Assembly (NCBI RefSeq): GCF_003610775.1
Contig: NZ_RAQO01000004.1
Location: 62,001-126,000, forward strand
From: Alginatibacterium sediminis
Lineage (GTDB): Bacteria > Pseudomonadota > Gammaproteobacteria > Enterobacterales > Celerinatantimonadaceae
Length of the DNA: 64,000 bases
Reading direction: 5' to 3'
Shown here: piece after piece, positions 37,059 to 46,344 of the stretch
Layout: every line of letters begins with the position of its first letter
Numbering within the stretch: position 1 is the first letter of the stretch
The notes under the pieces: generated by a model
What the model was told of the DNA's origin: nothing
The model's database searches: none
What the model saw: only the letters and a program-made list of their open reading frames with translations
Program-made: the position numbers and the translations under genes

Positions 37059-38888
37059 TTAATTGGCCTTCGTTTTGGGTAAAAATCGCTGCATTTCGTT
37101 GAGTACATTAACCAAGATTGGCATCCTCGGTCGAAGTTGCGTTGCTTGATAATCTGCATCCATCACTAAATAATCCCCTTGGGCATTAAATATAGTAATT
37201 CGCTCCTCTTGCACAACAGCGTTTTGTTGGGTATCACTAACCAACACCCATGAGTGACGCAAGTTTCCAAACAGGTTGATTCCAGAGCTGTAATTGCGAG
37301 CACTAGAACGAACACCGAAATAGTTTTCCATTAGCGTTGGTACTACGTCAAAATGACTGCTTAAAACTTGGTAGCTATGTGGTTCACGGTGGCGATCGAA
37401 AACAAATAGTGGGACTTGGGTCTGAAAACGACTAAAACTAGTGCCAGAGCCCCAAACATTGTCCCCTAAATCGTTAAACTCTATCCCATAGTCTGATGTA
37501 AAGACGACTAACCACTCTTTTTCGCTAGCTTCAATGGCTTGATAGACATCCGCAAGTTGTTGGTCCAATTGATGAACGGCCGACTTATAGAGCCCTAGCA
37601 GTTCGTCTGGTTGAGGTATTTCATCATTGAGACTTAGTGAGTCAAAGTTAGATGCGCCATTTAGGTAGATAAGATCAAAACGAGTTTGTTTTTGATCAGC
37701 ACTTTGGTGCTCTTTACTTTGTTGCAGCCATTCATTTATAACCCGTTTATCACCGACAATCCCACCTTCAGATTGGGTTGGGCTGGGTTTTTGTAGGCGA
37801 GTAAAAGCGTTTATCAAACTGTCACTGTCTTCGCCAAGACTAGTAAATAAATTGAGCTGGTAGCCTAGTTGTTGAGCGCGTTCCAACATTAATGAGGGGC
37901 GCTTTTCTTGGTTAAGATACGGCCAGTAAACGCCAGGCATTCCATATAATAAGCTGAAATTACCAATTTGGGGGGTGTTACCCCCGCTGAAGTGGCGCTC
38001 AAAACGCTGACTGCGTTGAGAAAGCTGCCAGGTGTTTGGCATGCTAACAGGGTTAAACTCATCAGCACGTAAGCCTTCAGCGACAATAAATAGAACGTTG
38101 GTTTGGCGTTGTGGCTTATCGAACTCGAGCGTTGATAAGGGATAGCGAAGTTTGGTATTACTTTCGAGCTGTTCTTGACTCTGATTTTTGAGTTGTTGCT
38201 CATAAGCGTAGGCGTCAAAGATCCCTTGCTCAAGTAAGAAGCTGCGAGCGGTCAAAGGATAATACAGCGGATAATTATTCTTTTGGCTGGTAATGGGTTT
38301 ATATTCCATCGCATCAGCCCAGGCAAACACCAAGTGGGTGAACATAAAACAACTGACTAGAACGATAGTCGCGGGAAATCCGATGCGTTTTTTCTCTAAA
38401 CGACGCCGATTTGTCCAGCACCAGCGAGCTAAAAATACTTGCAGGGCAAATACAAAAGGCACCAGCATCATTAAGATCCCAAGCTGATTGTTATCGCCCT
38501 CTTTACTTTGATTAATGATGACATCAAGCAAGCTAAGGTTTAGGTGTAAATTGTATTGAGAATATACTTGTGCGTCGATGACAAAAAAACTGATGCCAAT
38601 GGTCCCAATTATCGCACCGATGAAGCGAATAGTGCGATTGCTTGGAATAATAAAGCTTAATGGGAACAAGCTCACTAGATAAATGGCGAACGGGATAAAC
38701 GCAAACTGACCTAACCAAGAAATGACTAAAAAGCTTTCGCCAGCAAAAGTTGCTGGTGCATCAGCTAACAGTAAATAACGCAAAGAAACTAATAGGGCGA
38801 GTATAATATTGGCGAAACAAAACCAGTGGCCCCAACCGATAAGCTGAGAGACTTTTTCTTTATAGGGTAGTTCGGTTTCGATCACCAT
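37059..38888 (-). CDS. yejM: YejM/PbgA (LapC)-type inner-membrane sulfatase-like protein
   Basis: A 609-residue protein with five N-terminal transmembrane helices (residues 15-190, starting YKEKVSQLIGWGHWF) and a C-terminal periplasmic alkaline-phosphatase/sulfatase-fold domain (from about 255, TNVLFIVAEGLRADEF). In E. coli, YejM senses lipopolysaccharide and restrains LapB-FtsH turnover of LpxC. The catalytic nucleophile position of true sulfatases is not preserved, in keeping with a regulatory role. It is the second gene after yejL, with a 5-nt gap, and is about 20 residues longer than in E. coli. Confidence 0.92.
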   Translation of the reverse strand: MVIETELPYKEKVSQLIGWGHWFCFANIILALLVSLRYLLLADAPATFAGESFLVISWLGQFAFIPFAIYLVSLFPLSFIIPSNRTIRFIGAIIGTIGISFFVIDAQVYSQYNLHLNLSLLDVIINQSKEGDNNQLGILMMLVPFVFALQVFLARWCWTNRRRLEKKRIGFPATIVLVSCFMFTHLVFAWADAMEYKPITSQKNNYPLYYPLTARSFLLEQGIFDAYAYEQQLKNQSQEQLESNTKLRYPLSTLEFDKPQRQTNVLFIVAEGLRADEFNPVSMPNTWQLSQRSQRFERHFSGGNTPQIGNFSLLYGMPGVYWPYLNQEKRPSLMLERAQQLGYQLNLFTSLGEDSDSLINAFTRLQKPSPTQSEGGIVGDKRVINEWLQQSKEHQSADQKQTRFDLIYLNGASNFDSLSLNDEIPQPDELLGLYKSAVHQLDQQLADVYQAIEASEKEWLVVFTSDYGIEFNDLGDNVWGSGTSFSRFQTQVPLFVFDRHREPHSYQVLSSHFDVVPTLMENYFGVRSSARNYSSGINLFGNLRHSWVLVSDTQQNAVVQEERITIFNAQGDYLVMDADYQATQLRPRMPILVNVLNEMQRFLPKTKAN

Positions 38889-38893
38889 AAGAT

Positions 38894-39130
38894 TTAATGC
38901 TCTTCAGTGTCAATTGAAGCATGTAAGGCTTTAGCGAATCCAGTCGCAATGCTAGTGCGTTGAGCGGGGCTTACTTTAGTATTAAGTAAGTGGGTACACG
39001 CATTTCCCAAAACCATTAACCGCAAATCGGTCGGTGTTTGATTGTTTTCAAAGACTTGAAGTATTTCAGCAAGCAGCGTTTCGACATCTTGATTTGAGTA
39101 TTTGCTAACTATAGCCATATCACTCTGCAT
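38894..39130 (-). CDS. yejL: YejL-family (DUF1414) small protein
   Basis: A 78-residue soluble helical protein matching E. coli YejL: SKYSNQDVETLLAEILQVFE, PTDLRLMVLGNACTHLLN and PAQRTSIATGFAKAL. Its function is unknown. It forms an operon with yejM and is divergent from yejK with only about 60 nt between starts, which conserves the yejK/yejL/yejM order of enterics. An internal Met5 (MAIVSKYS) could also be the start. Confidence 0.93.
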   Translation of the reverse strand: MQSDMAIVSKYSNQDVETLLAEILQVFENNQTPTDLRLMVLGNACTHLLNTKVSPAQRTSIATGFAKALHASIDTEEH

Positions 39131-39189
39131 TATTTGTTAGAAAGATGCTTATAATAACCCACCTAGTTTTCAAAACCTACAGCAATCCC

Positions 39190-40203
39190 ATGAGTTTAAA
39201 TCTTAAGCATCTGATTTTGCACTCCTTACGCTGCGATGCGTCTGGTGCGCTAACCCTAATTGAACGTGACAGTGAAATAGAAGCAAGTGCAAATGCACAT
39301 AGTTTCAGTGAATCACTTCATTTAGCCTATAGTTCAAAGTCGAGTAAGGCCTTCGCCTATTTTGATCCAGAAATACCTAGTTTATTTAAAGACTCTTTGC
39401 AACGTTACCGAAACGCTGAACAAGACTTTTTACCTTTTTCTAGTGAATTAGCGAAACAATTATTACAGCAATTACACAAGCATGATACTGCAGAAGAGGG
39501 CGTGCTTTTAATCGCTGAATACGAGCATTTAGCCTGTGATTTTTTACTGGTTATGGTGTTAGAACAGAAGCATTCAACCTCGGTTAATGATCAACTCGAA
39601 ATCATGCCTAGTCATTATTTGGAAACCAATAGTATTCAATTGGCTGCGCGGATTGATCTCACAAGTATGGAGAGAAACCCAGATAGTAACCGCTATGTGT
39701 CTTTCATTCGCGGTAGGGCAGGTCGCAAAGTCAATGACTTCTTTGTTGATTTTTTGTGCTGCAGTGATGGCCTTGATGTAAAGCAGCAAAATACGGTCTT
39801 GATGGCTGCGGTAAACGACTATATCAAAGTGGCAGAATTAGAACCTGAGCAAGTTCAGGAAAGCCGCCAATTAGTTAAAGGTTATTGCGAGGAGCAACTC
39901 AAAGCTGGCAATGACATTCAACTCAATGAACTGGTTGAGCAGTTTCCTGCACCAGCAGAAGAAGATTTAGATTTTTACCAATTTGCCAGTGACAACTATC
40001 CATTAGAAGAAGCTTTTCCCGCACAACGCTCTGAGTTAAAGAAACTAACCAAGTACTTTGGTCAAGGAAAAGGGGTCAGTATTAGTTTCGACCAAAGCTT
40101 ACTTAATGAGCGAATTATTTACGATGAGGTGAATGACCGATTGACCATCCAAGGTTTGCCACCAAACTTGCGCGAACAACTGAAAGGAAACAAACAAAGT
40201 TAG
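39190..40203 (+). CDS. yejK: Nucleoid-associated protein YejK (NdpA)
   Basis: A 337-residue nucleoid-associated protein of the 37-kDa NdpA family. The ATG at 39190 (MSLNLKHLILHSLRCD) matches the family start. The frame is open to an ATG at 39145, but the extra 15 residues have no family counterpart. Conserved parts are NSIQLAARIDLTSMERNPDS, the RYVSFIRGRAGRKVNDFFVDF segment and LTIQGLPPNLREQL at the C terminus. It is divergent from yejL-yejM, with overlapping promoter space. Confidence 0.95.
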   Translation: MSLNLKHLILHSLRCDASGALTLIERDSEIEASANAHSFSESLHLAYSSKSSKAFAYFDPEIPSLFKDSLQRYRNAEQDFLPFSSELAKQLLQQLHKHDTAEEGVLLIAEYEHLACDFLLVMVLEQKHSTSVNDQLEIMPSHYLETNSIQLAARIDLTSMERNPDSNRYVSFIRGRAGRKVNDFFVDFLCCSDGLDVKQQNTVLMAAVNDYIKVAELEPEQVQESRQLVKGYCEEQLKAGNDIQLNELVEQFPAPAEEDLDFYQFASDNYPLEEAFPAQRSELKKLTKYFGQGKGVSISFDQSLLNERIIYDEVNDRLTIQGLPPNLREQLKGNKQS

Positions 40204-40251
40204 TTGCTCTGAAAACCTTACCAAAGGTATTTTGATGATTAAATTACATCA

Positions 40252-40265
40252 TGCAAGCGCTTTCA
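40252..40265 (+). promoter_or_regulatory. LacI-family (MalR-type) operator candidate upstream of malE
   Basis: TGCAAGCGCTTTCA is a palindrome centred on CG with the AAGCGCTT core typical of LacI-family sugar repressors. It lies about 225 nt before the malE ATG in a 285-nt gap. The regulator itself is not in the window. There are no obvious MalT boxes. Confidence 0.6.
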
Positions 40266-40284
40266 AGCCATTTTGTTGTTAAAT

Positions 40285-40301
40285 ATGTAATTTTATTACA
40301 T
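40285..40301 (+). promoter_or_regulatory. ATGTAAT inverted repeat upstream of malE
   Basis: ATGTAAT-TTT-ATTACAT is a perfect 7-bp palindrome. The same heptamer occurs again at 40243-40249 (inverted) and 40356-40362, giving four copies within 120 bp. A second hairpin AGCCTTG/CAAGGCT lies at 40328-40346. This may be a second regulator's site, but the AT-rich context weakens the call. Confidence 0.35.
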
Positions 40302-40488
40302 GCAAATAGTGCGCTATGTATCGCTGGAGCCTTGCATAACAAGGCTTTAAATCAAATGTAATAATGTTTCAAAAATGGGAGCTGCATCATGTGCGTTTTG
40401 TTTTTGATCCGCTAGTATGTGCTTCAGCAAGTGAGGTCACTCTTGCGGCTTACAATTTCGTTGAGCAAAAAAACTTAAGGAAAGGCGA

Positions 40489-41670
40489 ATGAAAAAATCT
40501 ATTCTAGCTTCTGCAGTAGCAGTCGCAACACTGGGTATGGCAGCAAATGTTTTTGCAGCGACCCCTGAAGGCGAACTCACCATTTGGATTGGTGGTGATA
40601 AAGGTTACAACGGACTAGCAGAAGTTGGTAAAAAATTCGAAGCAGATACTGGCGTCGTCGTTAACGTTGCGTTTAATGACGATGTACCAGGACGTTTCCA
40701 ACAAGCAGCTGCTACTGGTGGTGGTCCAGATATCGTAATTTGGGCTCATGACCGTTTTGGTGATTGGGTAGACTCAGGTCTTATCCAAGCTATTGAACCA
40801 AGTGCAGAGAAAATGGCAGAAGTTGAAGACTTCGCATGGCAAGCTACCACTGTTGATGGTGCTATTTATGGTTATCCAGTAGCGGTTGAAGCTGTAGGTT
40901 TAATCTACAACAAAGCTTTAGTACCAAACCCACCAACGACCTGGGAAGAAATTCCAGCACTTGATGCCAAGCTTCAAGAGCAAGGTAAGCACGCAATTTT
41001 GTGGGACTACAACAACACTTATTTCACTTGGCCGCTGTTCGCAGCAAATGGTGGTTACATCTTTGATTATAAAGATGGCGCATTCGATACCACAAATACT
41101 GGCGTAAACAATGAAGGTTCTAAGATTGCTGCTACACTGATTCATAGCTTAATCAAAGGCGGCAATATGCCAGCCGGTGCTGATTATGGTGTTATGGACG
41201 CAGCCTTTAGTAAAGGTGATGTGGCGATGGTTATCAATGGCCCTTGGTCTTGGGGTAACTATGAGTCAAACGGCATTGATTTCGGCGTAACTTACATCCC
41301 TACGGTTCAAGGCAATGCGTCTAAGCCTATGGTTGGTGTTCTTTCTGCTGCAGTTAGCTCTGCTTCTTCAAACAAAGATTTGGCAACTGAGTTCCTTGAG
41401 AACTACTTAGTTACTGTTGACGGTCTTAAAATGGTTGATGCAGACAAGCCTTTGGGTGCAGTAGCACATAAAGAATTTATGCAAGTGCTATCAGCTGATA
41501 CTAACATTGCAGCTACCTTCGCTAACGCACAGGCTGGTGAGCCAATGCCAAATGTTGCAGCCATGGGTAAATTCTGGTCAGCAATGGAAACAGCGCTTAA
41601 GAATATCACTGGTGATCGTCAAACTGTCGACGAAGCTCTTGATACCGCAGCTAAGCGTATCGTGAAGTAA
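40489..41670 (+). CDS. malE: Maltose/maltodextrin-binding protein MalE
   Basis: The periplasmic substrate-binding protein of the maltose ABC importer, 393 residues (E. coli 396). It has a signal peptide cleaved near [13 protein letters not shown]. Family landmarks are [50 protein letters not shown] and the C-terminal [18 protein letters not shown] strong AAGGAAAGG ribosome binding site precedes the ATG. It is the first gene of malEFGK, and a hairpin after the stop probably raises MalE levels over the membrane parts. Confidence 0.96.
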   Translation: MKKSILASAVAVATLGMAANVFAATPEGELTIWIGGDKGYNGLAEVGKKFEADTGVVVNVAFNDDVPGRFQQAAATGGGPDIVIWAHDRFGDWVDSGLIQAIEPSAEKMAEVEDFAWQATTVDGAIYGYPVAVEAVGLIYNKALVPNPPTTWEEIPALDAKLQEQGKHAILWDYNNTYFTWPLFAANGGYIFDYKDGAFDTTNTGVNNEGSKIAATLIHSLIKGGNMPAGADYGVMDAAFSKGDVAMVINGPWSWGNYESNGIDFGVTYIPTVQGNASKPMVGVLSAAVSSASSNKDLATEFLENYLVTVDGLKMVDADKPLGAVAHKEFMQVLSADTNIAATFANAQAGEPMPNVAAMGKFWSAMETALKNITGDRQTVDEALDTAAKRIVK

Positions 41671-41689
41671 TATCGGTCATTACTTCGAT

Positions 41690-41717
41690 ACGAAGAGGGG
41701 AAACCCTCTTCGTTTGT
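41690..41717 (+). terminator. malE-malF intergenic hairpin (partial terminator / mRNA stabiliser)
   Basis: A perfect 10-bp stem ACGAAGAGGG/CCCTCTTCGT with a GAAA tetraloop, then TTGTTTT. The T tract is interrupted, so partial termination with read-through into malF is likely. Confidence 0.65.
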
Positions 41718-41744
41718 TTTAAAAAATAACAAAGGTTTTCACAG

Positions 41745-43355
41745 ATGGGTTTATCTGCATCAAAACAGCCCCCAGCTAAGCTTTCTATTTGGTTGAAAGT
41801 GCTGTTGATTGCTTTAGTCGTTGTACTTAATGGCTATGCAATTATCGCGATGTACGCGAACGGAGAGTTTGCATTTGCATTGCTAACTCTGGTAATTGTC
41901 GCGTCAGGTGTTTATGTTTTCACCAGTAAAAAAACCTATGCACATCGATACATATTTCCAGGCATCGCCGGTATGGTGGTGTTTATTATTTTCCCATTGG
42001 TATATACCATTGGTATTTCCTTCACCAACTACAGCGCTACCAACCTGCTAACCTTTAATCAAGTTTTACAACAATTCGAAAGCAAAACTTACACCGACGA
42101 TAGCGGGGCGTTTAAATTTGGCCTTTATCAACGTGGTGAAGACTTTGAAATTATTGTAGAGCAGGGAGAGCTGCTTTATAGCACCGGTCCAATTGAACTT
42201 GATAGCCAATCAGCCGTCTCAATTGCTCATGAGCTTAGCGTTTTAAACGCTAAGCCTAGCGAGAAACCTCTGGCCATTAAAGCGGTTATCCAGAACAAGG
42301 ATGCGCTAGATAAACTGATTCTGGTGACGCCTAATGAACAAGAATTAGTCCGTAAAGGTCTTCGGGAATTTGCAGGTATTAAGCCTCTATTTACCCCGCT
42401 TTTACAAGATGGACAAAGCAGCTACAGTTTGCCCAATGGTGAAACCATTACCAGTGAATTTGCCAAACTCAATGTAAAAGATGGTCGCATCTTAATTCCT
42501 AACATGGAAACAGGTTACTTCCAGTACCTTGATGATCAGGGTGAATTGACTGGTCGCGGACTGAAGCCTGGCTTTACGGTTGGCGTTGGCTGGGAACACT
42601 TTAAGCGAGTTCTGACTGATGAAGGAATTAAGCAGCCCTTTGTTCAGATATTTGTATGGACGGTAATTTTCGCTACTTGTGCGGTTGTTTTCACTTTAGC
42701 TATTGGCATGTTGCTAGCCTGTTTGGTGCAGTGGGAAGAACTTAAAGGAAGGGCCATTTATCGGGTACTTCTCATTTTGCCATATGCAGTACCTGCATTT
42801 ATTTCGATTCTCGTGTTCAAGGGTTTGTTTAACCAAAACTTTGGTGAAATCAACATGATTTTAGGTAATCTGTTTGGCATTAGCCCAGCATGGTTTACCG
42901 ACCCTGTATTAGCTAAGTCGATGATCTTAATTGTGAATACCTGGCTCGGTTACCCCTATATGATGATTTTATGTATGGGTATGCTTAAATCTATCCCGGA
43001 TGATTTATACGAAGCCTCAGCGATGGATGGTGCGGGACCAATAACCAACTTTTTCAACATTACCGTTCCCCTCTTGATGAAACCTTTGGCTCCACTGTTG
43101 ATCGCAAGTTTCGCGTTTAACTTTAATAACTTTGTTTTGATTGACCTGTTGACTGGCGGTTTACCCGATATTATCGGTGCTTCTACACCTGCTGGTGAAA
43201 CTGACTTGCTCGTTAGTTATACCTATCGTATTGCCTTCCAGGGTGATGGTGGTAACAACTATGGTTTAGCTAGTGCAATCGCAACATTAATTTTCTTGGT
43301 CGTTGGGGCGCTCGCGCTATTAAACCTTCGTATCATGAAAAAGAACGCTAACTAG
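41745..43355 (+). CDS. malF: Maltose ABC transporter permease MalF
   Basis: An inner-membrane permease of 536 residues (E. coli 514). N-terminal helices are followed by a large periplasmic P2-type domain (about 90-280) and then the permease core starting GFTVGVGWEHFKRVLTDEG. The EAA loop that contacts MalK is YEASAMDGAGPITNFF. The core (LVQWEELKGRAIYRVLLILPYAVP and following) is nearly the E. coli sequence. It is separated from malG by 12 nt. Confidence 0.96.
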   Translation: MGLSASKQPPAKLSIWLKVLLIALVVVLNGYAIIAMYANGEFAFALLTLVIVASGVYVFTSKKTYAHRYIFPGIAGMVVFIIFPLVYTIGISFTNYSATNLLTFNQVLQQFESKTYTDDSGAFKFGLYQRGEDFEIIVEQGELLYSTGPIELDSQSAVSIAHELSVLNAKPSEKPLAIKAVIQNKDALDKLILVTPNEQELVRKGLREFAGIKPLFTPLLQDGQSSYSLPNGETITSEFAKLNVKDGRILIPNMETGYFQYLDDQGELTGRGLKPGFTVGVGWEHFKRVLTDEGIKQPFVQIFVWTVIFATCAVVFTLAIGMLLACLVQWEELKGRAIYRVLLILPYAVPAFISILVFKGLFNQNFGEINMILGNLFGISPAWFTDPVLAKSMILIVNTWLGYPYMMILCMGMLKSIPDDLYEASAMDGAGPITNFFNITVPLLMKPLAPLLIASFAFNFNNFVLIDLLTGGLPDIIGASTPAGETDLLVSYTYRIAFQGDGGNNYGLASAIATLIFLVVGALALLNLRIMKKNAN

Positions 43356-43367
43356 GAGACCGATCAC

Positions 43368-44258
43368 ATGCCCATGGTTCAACCTAAATCTATAAAATAT
43401 AGAAAACTAGCTACTCACCTAGGAATGATTGTTTTCCTTGCGTTGATTATCTTTCCATTGTTGATGGTCATTGCGATTTCGTTTCGTACGGGTAATTTTG
43501 CAGTTGGTGATATCATCCCAAGTAATCCAACCCTCGACCATTGGCGACTAGCAATTGGTATGGATGTTGTAGCGGCCGATGGCTCGGTTACACCACCACC
43601 TTTCCCAGTGCTGCTTTGGCTATGGAATTCAATTAAAGTTGCAGGAATTGCTGCGATCTTGATTGTGGTGTTATCTACAACCTGTGCATACGCCTTTGCC
43701 CGCATGAAATTTCGCGGTAAAGCAACTTTGTTAAACGGCATGCTAATTTTTCAGATGTTTCCGTCTGTATTGGCTTTGGTTGCTATTTATGCTTTGTTCA
43801 ACAAGATTGGCGACTATGTGCCTTGGCTTGGACTCAATACCCACGGCGGTTTGATCTTGGCTTATTTAGGTGGCATTGCCTTGCATGTTTGGACAATTAA
43901 AGGCTATTTCGAAACGATTGACCCCGCGTTAGAAGAGTCAGCAGCAATTGATGGAGCTTCGCCTTGGCAAGCGTTCCGATTGATTCTGTTGCCGCTGTCA
44001 GTACCAATTTTGGCTGTTGTCTTTATCTTGGCCTTTATTGGAGTTGTTACAGAAGTTCCGATGGCGTCAGTGCTTATTTCTGATATCAACAATATGACCT
44101 TGGCGGTAGGCTCTCAACTCTACTTCAACCCGCAAAACATTCTTTGGGGTGACTTTGCCGCGGCAGCTGTACTTTCTGGCTTCCCAATTACGGTTGTATT
44201 TTTAATGGCGCAACGCTACTTAGTTAGCGGCTTAACAGCTGGCGGCGTTAAAGGTTAA
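43368..44258 (+). CDS. malG: Maltose ABC transporter permease MalG
   Basis: The second permease, 296 residues as in E. coli, with six transmembrane helices and the EAA loop [22 protein letters not shown]. The periplasmic loop [13 protein letters not shown] and the C-terminal [21 protein letters not shown] with the tail [12 protein letters not shown] match MalG, whose C-terminal tail reaches into the MalK dimer. It lies between malF and malK. Confidence 0.97.
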   Translation: MPMVQPKSIKYRKLATHLGMIVFLALIIFPLLMVIAISFRTGNFAVGDIIPSNPTLDHWRLAIGMDVVAADGSVTPPPFPVLLWLWNSIKVAGIAAILIVVLSTTCAYAFARMKFRGKATLLNGMLIFQMFPSVLALVAIYALFNKIGDYVPWLGLNTHGGLILAYLGGIALHVWTIKGYFETIDPALEESAAIDGASPWQAFRLILLPLSVPILAVVFILAFIGVVTEVPMASVLISDINNMTLAVGSQLYFNPQNILWGDFAAAAVLSGFPITVVFLMAQRYLVSGLTAGGVKG

Positions 44259-44341
44259 TGAATTTACGAAGATTAACCATAAAGGTTAGCCTTCTAAGCT
44301 TTGGGCTTAGCCCGTAACAAAGAATTTTGGAAATTACAAAA

Positions 44342-45481
44342 ATGGCAAATGTATCGCTTAATGCTGTTCGTAAAAATTACGATGAAACACTACACAAAGA
44401 CACACTACGCAATATCAATTTAGATATTAAAGAAGGCGAGTTTATTGTTTTCGTTGGGCCTTCAGGTTGTGGAAAGTCGACCTTGCTACGCATGATTGCA
44501 GGTCTTGAGGACATCACCTCTGGCGAATTGAAGATCGGCGACAGCTACATGAACGACGTACCACCGGTTGAACGTAATGTGGGTATGGTATTCCAAAGCT
44601 ATGCTTTGTATCCACATATGGATCTTCGCGAGAATATGTCTTTTGGTCTAAAACTTAAAAAGATGGACGCAGCAACGATTAAAAAGCGCGTTGATAATGC
44701 ATCGGATATTTTAGGCTTAGATCCCTTATTAGAACGCAAACCCAAAGAGCTTAGTGGTGGCCAACGCCAACGTGTTGCAATCGGGCGTTGTATTGTACAA
44801 CAACCTAATGTGTTCCTGTTTGATGAGCCACTATCTAACCTAGATGCTGCGCTGCGTGTAAAAATGCGAATTGAGATTGCGAAGTTGCATAAAGAATTGC
44901 AATCGACAATTATCTACGTTACCCATGACCAAGTCGAAGCAATGACCTTAGCCGATAAGATTGTGGTACTAAGCCCGCTTGACGAAGGCGCTGATTCTAA
45001 CTTAGAGCAATTTGGTTCTCCGCTTGATTTGTATCACAACCCAGACAACAAGTTCGTTGCTGGTTTTATTGGTTCTCCAAAAATGAATTTTGTTGATGCA
45101 ACCTTAGTTGAAATTAATGCTAAAGACTGCGTTGTTGAACTAATCACTGGTGAACGTGTTACAGCGGCAGTTGACGCTAACCGCGCTAAAGTGGGTGACG
45201 CAGTGCAATTAGGTATTCGCCCTGAGCATCTAGTAGAGTCTGAGCATGAGCATGCGCAGAGTAAAGTAACCGGCATTGTTCAAGTCACTGAGCACTTAGG
45301 TTCTGAGTCATTCGTTTATATGGACGTTAAAGGTTGCGACTTTACTTTTAAAGCGCGTCCAGAATTTCCAGCTGAAGCTGGAGATCAACTTACAGTTGGT
45401 ATTCCAACTAACGCATGTTACTTATTTGATGAGAATGAACTAGCGTTCCAACGCACTGCTAAATACAACCGCGGTGCTTAG
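44342..45481 (+). CDS. malK: Maltose ABC transporter ATPase MalK
   Basis: The cytoplasmic ATPase of MalFGK2, 379 residues (E. coli 371). Walker A is GPSGCGKST, the signature LSGGQRQRVAIGR, Walker B FLFDEPLSNLDA and the switch VTHDQVEAM. A C-terminal OB-type regulatory domain follows (from about 240, FIGSPKMNFV, LGIRPEHL). The ATG at 44342 is preferred: an upstream TTG adds only five residues and GGAAA lies between. Unlike E. coli, malK follows malG in the same direction. The shape also fits UgpC/MsmK-type ATPases, but the context supports MalK. Confidence 0.95.
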   Translation: MANVSLNAVRKNYDETLHKDTLRNINLDIKEGEFIVFVGPSGCGKSTLLRMIAGLEDITSGELKIGDSYMNDVPPVERNVGMVFQSYALYPHMDLRENMSFGLKLKKMDAATIKKRVDNASDILGLDPLLERKPKELSGGQRQRVAIGRCIVQQPNVFLFDEPLSNLDAALRVKMRIEIAKLHKELQSTIIYVTHDQVEAMTLADKIVVLSPLDEGADSNLEQFGSPLDLYHNPDNKFVAGFIGSPKMNFVDATLVEINAKDCVVELITGERVTAAVDANRAKVGDAVQLGIRPEHLVESEHEHAQSKVTGIVQVTEHLGSESFVYMDVKGCDFTFKARPEFPAEAGDQLTVGIPTNACYLFDENELAFQRTAKYNRGA

Positions 45482-45510
45482 TTGAGGTAATGCTCATTAT
45501 GTGACAATAC

Positions 45511-45548
45511 AGGCCTTCATAGCTTAGTTTTAGGTATGAAGGCCTTTT
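45511..45548 (+). terminator. Intrinsic terminator after malK
   Basis: An 11-bp stem AGGCCTTCATA/TATGAAGGCCT with a 13-nt loop is followed by TTTT. It ends the malEFGK unit before the convergent ThuA-like gene. Confidence 0.75.
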
Positions 45549-45605
45549 GCTTTCCCGCTTTTTTGCTAGGCCAAGCAAAACTGCAGCGGACCGAAGTTGC
45601 TTACC

Positions 45606-46334
45606 TCAATAGTTCTGAAGATTATTAGAATACATATCTTTGGTATACCCATGTTGGAGCGCAGCTTCTCGTGAGTTTGCCGCCCACTCAAAACCTCGGC
45701 GCATCATCTCGCTTACATTTGAGTCGCTTACAATGGCTAAGTTATGACCCAAGGCATTGTAGAAAACGCGTCCAGTTGCCCACATCTTAGTCCACATAAC
45801 TGGCATTTCCACCATACCATTGGCACTGTGATACCAATTAATACTTGGAAAAATTGTTGTTGCTAATACGTTATTGGCTGGGTCTACTTGCAAATAGTAA
45901 TGCTCGGTTTCGATATCAAAATCTCTAAGACCAGCACTTAATTCGCTATCTCTATTTTTGAAATGAATCCGTTGTTTAACGCCATCGCCTCCGGGGTGAC
46001 TGACCCAATTTCCGCCAGTCATAAATTGCCAAAGTACGCTTGAACGAAACGCGTCGCACATACCACCATGGCAACCTGCTAGGCCGACGCCAGAAGCTAC
46101 GGCTTCGCAAATATTCTCAACATACTTATCAGGGATTTCTCCCATCGTCCAAATTGGAACTATGAGGCTATAACTAGACAACTGAGTTAGGTCAGCAAAA
46201 CTATCGAGACTATCCGAAATCGTAACCTGCATACCAAGTTCACGGATTTGCTGAGCAAAAAACTGGGCAATTGCCTGTGGTTCGTGGCCGTCCCAGCCGC
46301 CCCAGACGATGAGTGCTGTTTTGGGTGCTTGCAT
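45606..46334 (-). CDS. ThuA-like protein
   Basis: A 242-residue protein of the ThuA family (class I glutamine-amidotransferase-like fold). Visible motifs are ALIVWGGWDGHEP at the start, GVGLAGCHGGMCDAFR with the ThuA HGG pattern, the WVSHPGG segment and RVFYNALGHN near the end. ThuA works with ThuB in rhizobia in disaccharide (trehalose, sucrose, maltitol) use through 3-keto sugars. The ATG at 46334 has AGGAG 8 nt before it, and the longer frame to 46373 is not needed. It follows the oxidoreductase gene by about 10 nt. Confidence 0.8.
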   Translation of the reverse strand: MQAPKTALIVWGGWDGHEPQAIAQFFAQQIRELGMQVTISDSLDSFADLTQLSSYSLIVPIWTMGEIPDKYVENICEAVASGVGLAGCHGGMCDAFRSSVLWQFMTGGNWVSHPGGDGVKQRIHFKNRDSELSAGLRDFDIETEHYYLQVDPANNVLATTIFPSINWYHSANGMVEMPVMWTKMWATGRVFYNALGHNLAIVSDSNVSEMMRRGFEWAANSREAALQHGYTKDMYSNNLQNY

Positions 46335-46344
46335 TGTATATCTC

